A stretch of 64,000 bases of DNA, from positions 44,634 through 108,633 of the forward strand of contig CAYQMF010000006.1 in the NCBI GenBank assembly GCA_964418595.1, given 5' to 3'. The notes under the pieces were generated by a model that saw nothing but the letters and a program-made list of their open reading frames with translations, ran no database searches and had not been told where the DNA came from. The translations under genes and the position numbers were made by a program. Numbering within the stretch: position 1 is the stretch's first letter; each line of letters opens with the position of its first letter. Positions 61,744 to 64,000 of this stretch are shown here, piece by piece. The DNA is from CAYQMF01 sp964418595. GTDB taxonomy: Bacteria; Planctomycetota; UBA1135; UBA2386.

Positions 61744-63752
61744 TTCGCGCGCTGCGCCAACGCCTCCACCCGGGCCCGCCACTCCGGCGTGAGGGCGCGC
61801 GAGCGGAGCAGGCCTTCGAGCCAGGGGCGCGCGGCGGTCGGTCGGCCCTGTTCGACGAGGATCTCGGCGAGGTACGTGCGGCCGCGCACGCCGGAGGGCT
61901 GGTCGAGCTCGTTGGCGGGCACGGCGTGCAGCACGTTCGCGAGGGCCTCGGAGAGGGCGGAAGGGTTTCCCGCGAGGCCGCGCTTGTTCTCGTAGGCGAA
62001 CACGGCCATGCGCAGGCCGATGCGGGGATCGCCGGCGTGGCGGCGGGCGGCCGCGTCGAGGAGGGCGGCGTACTCGTCGACGGGGATCGCGCCCGCCGCG
62101 AGGTCGAGCTGCGCGAGCCGGGCGAGGTAGAGGTCGGGATCGCGCTCGAGGAGCGTGCGCGCGAGGATGTAGGCCTCGTTGTTGCGCCCGGTGGTCATCA
62201 GGTAGCGCATGAAGTCGCCGCCGGCGCGCGCGTACTCCCCGGACTCGACCGCGAGGCGACAGGCGAGCGTGCGCCGGTAGTCGGCGTCGGCCGCGGCGAC
62301 GTCGCCGTGGCGCTGGTGGATGCGCGCGCGCAGGCCGTAGGCGGTGGGCAGCTCCGGGTCGGCGGCGATCGCGCGTTCGAGGTAGCGCAGCGCGCGCGGC
62401 TCGTCGGTGTTGACGACGACGGCGGCGGCCTTCACCTGCAGCTCCGCGTTGCGCGGGAAGCGGTCGGCGTCGGTCGTGAACAGGGTGAGGTTGTCGCGCC
62501 AGGCGCCGTTGCGGGTGACGATCACCGCCGCGTGCGCGGCGCAGCCGAGCAGGAGCGCGACCAGCAGGGGGGTGCGCATCCGCGCGAGCTGCGGCGCGCT
62601 CACGAGAAGCGCAGCGAGCAGGCACGCGCCGAGGCTCGGCGCGTAGAGGAGGCGCTCGGCGAAGATGGTGCCGATTGCGAACGGGATGTTCGAGGTCAGG
62701 AACGCGAACCCGAAGAACGCTGCCGCGGACAGGAACAGCAGCGGCTGGGTGCGACGCCAGGCGAGGGCAGCGGCCAGCCAGAGGGCAAGCCAGAGGACGG
62801 GCGTGAAGAAGGTCAGGTCGGCCGGCGTCGTGGCGAGCGTGAACGAGCCGGGGCCGTACACGGAGCTGAGCGCCGACGGCAGGAACGTCTGGAACGCGCC
62901 GAAGCCGACGATCTTGATGGCGGTGAGCACGCGCGTGAGGGCGTCGACGTGCGCGAGCGGGTTCTCCTGGTAGAGGATGCGCGTGTGCTCGACCTCCGCG
63001 ACCGCGATGCCGCGTAGGACGAAGAACAGGGCGAGCGCGGGACCGATGGCGACCGCCAGCGCGCGCGCGTGCGTGCGCAGGACCGCGGCGAGCGTCGCGA
63101 CTTCGCCGGCGAGCCAGCGTTGCGCCAGGAGATGGCAGACGAGGAACGGCGCCCACGCGAGCGCGCTCTCCTTCGAGCAGAACGCGAAGAAGAATGCGAC
63201 CCCGGCCAGCTTGCTGCGCCCGCGCAGGAAGAGGAGCACACCCTGCAGGCCGAGCACCAGCGCGAGCAGCTCCGCGCGGCCGACGATCCCGGCCACCACC
63301 TCGCTGTGTACGCCGCAGGTCGAAAACACCGCCGCCCCGAGCAGCGCCGCCGTGCTGGCGACGCCGAGGGCCTTCAGCCACCGCCACACGAGCAGCACCG
63401 CGAGTGTGTGCAGGAGCACGTTCGCGAGGTGCTGCGGCAGGGCCTCGGCGGCGGCCGGGAGGAAGGGCGCGGCGATCAGGTTGTAGATCAGCGCGAAGCT
63501 GAGGATGGTGACCGGGCGGTACAGCACGGTCGTCGTGTTGGTGCCCTCCCAGTAGCGCTCGCCGAAGTACCACCAGGGCGCGCGGAGCCCGTCGAGGATC
63601 GGGTCGGGGTTGCCCTGCGGGTCGGTCCCCTGGGCGAGGAACACGTCGTCGAGCGTGAACCCGTTGGCGAGCGTCGGCGCGAAGATCAGGAAGGCGAGCG
63701 CGAGGATCGCGACGAGGGCGCGACGCTCGGTGAGGAAGGAGACCGCGGGCAC
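61740..63752 (-). CDS. TMTC-like polytopic membrane protein with TPR tail
   Basis: The product has 670 residues. About 10 membrane helices in the first ~430 residues are followed by a soluble TPR-type region (ALRYLERAIAADPELPTAYG, NNEAYILARTLLERDPDLYL). Family marks are TLDDVF near the start, ANVLLHTLAVLLVW, GVHSEVVAGIVGRAELLALV and IFAERLLYAPSLGACLL. These match the TMTC/O-mannosyltransferase-like family and planctomycete homologues. It may transfer a sugar from a lipid carrier to exported proteins; that activity is inferred. GTG 63752 is the start. It forms an overlapping pair with the dCTP deaminase gene. Confidence 0.83.
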   Translation of the reverse strand: MPAVSFLTERRALVAILALAFLIFAPTLANGFTLDDVFLAQGTDPQGNPDPILDGLRAPWWYFGERYWEGTNTTTVLYRPVTILSFALIYNLIAAPFLPAAAEALPQHLANVLLHTLAVLLVWRWLKALGVASTAALLGAAVFSTCGVHSEVVAGIVGRAELLALVLGLQGVLLFLRGRSKLAGVAFFFAFCSKESALAWAPFLVCHLLAQRWLAGEVATLAAVLRTHARALAVAIGPALALFFVLRGIAVAEVEHTRILYQENPLAHVDALTRVLTAIKIVGFGAFQTFLPSALSSVYGPGSFTLATTPADLTFFTPVLWLALWLAAALAWRRTQPLLFLSAAAFFGFAFLTSNIPFAIGTIFAERLLYAPSLGACLLAALLVSAPQLARMRTPLLVALLLGCAAHAAVIVTRNGAWRDNLTLFTTDADRFPRNAELQVKAAAVVVNTDEPRALRYLERAIAADPELPTAYGLRARIHQRHGDVAAADADYRRTLACRLAVESGEYARAGGDFMRYLMTTGRNNEAYILARTLLERDPDLYLARLAQLDLAAGAIPVDEYAALLDAAARRHAGDPRIGLRMAVFAYENKRGLAGNPSALSEALANVLHAVPANELDQPSGVRGRTYLAEILVEQGRPTAARPWLEGLLRSRALTPEWRARVEALAQRAK

Positions 63753-64000
63753 CGTGGGGAGGATAGCTGCGCGCCGCTCCCGTCGTCGAAGATGCTCCGG
63801 AACCGTGGCCCCGAGCCGTGCTGGATCATCGTCGCCGCAGCAGCAAACTGATCGGTCGGCTGCCTTCGCGAGTCGTCAAAGAGAAGTGAGGCCCGGGACC
63901 CGCACGCGGGAGGCCGATCACCACCCGATCATCGGACGATGGATCGTAAGCGTCCGACGGGCCCGGCCGCGATGCGCCTGACATGACGGGATGCTTGCGA
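63753..64000. other. 248 bases at the window end, no gene recognised
   Basis: The stretch upstream of the TMTC-like gene and beyond shows no convincing coding frame. It has a short inverted repeat (CCCGC-AC-GCGGG near 63905) and many short palindromes. A gene starting at the far end would be cut by the window edge. Confidence 0.4.

Overview
The window is about 70% GC by eye, almost fully coding, and free of transposases, integrases, phage genes, CRISPR arrays, tRNAs and rRNAs. Gene content points to a bacterium of the phylum Planctomycetota. The evidence is the number of signal-peptide proteins that share a poorly known C-terminal domain, the large Ser/Thr kinases (one paired with an ECF sigma factor), the ELWxTDG repeat protein, and an ECF42/DGPF pair. 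The lineage is an inference; no 16S gene lies here.

Layout. 1-7444: the 3' end of mutL, a secreted unknown, two coupled M16 peptidases and a 1022-residue ELWxTDG repeat protein. 7470-14389 (minus): a seven-gene aerotolerance-type (Bat) operon, nearly every junction a 4-base GTGA/ATGA overlap, with no moxR gene beside it. 14621-16879: a thioredoxin-fold/TPR secreted protein, then a 470-base gene-free stretch rich in perfect stem-loops. 17350-23524 (minus): housekeeping genes (lipid-linked sugar-phosphate transferase, nadD, hisS, rsmG, miaA, parvulin), interrupted by one plus-strand lipoprotein gene and a 4 x 18 bp tandem repeat. 23618-28116: metallophosphatase, yidC, and the YCII/DGPF protein with its ECF42 sigma factor. 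28188-37826: secreted proteins, an FKBP-like lipoprotein, a MATE exporter, an rRNA-methylase-like enzyme, a BlaI/M56 pair with a visible operator, and mnmE.

37903-45564: a large secreted M14 carboxypeptidase, nrdR overlapped by a second small ATP-cone-like gene, and smc. 45859-49655: DoxX, an LD-carboxypeptidase, and divergently a serine beta-lactamase-like domain fused to a VanX-type dipeptidase, which together look like a wall-peptide processing locus. 49793-60575: two transmembrane Ser/Thr kinases, a methyltransferase, an ECF sigma factor translationally coupled to a secreted protein, and a PAP2-like protein. 60598-63752 (minus): a long-form dCTP deaminase coupled to a TMTC-like membrane/TPR protein.

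Translational coupling is frequent, leaders are short, and several genes show TTGnnn-N16-18-TAnnnT promoter candidates 10-30 bases before the start codon. The most unusual items are the stem-loop-rich gap at 16880-17349, the beta-lactamase/VanX fusion, the ATP-cone gene overlapping nrdR, the kinase/ECF/secreted-protein cluster, and a decayed copy of a gene 3' end at 28188-28225.
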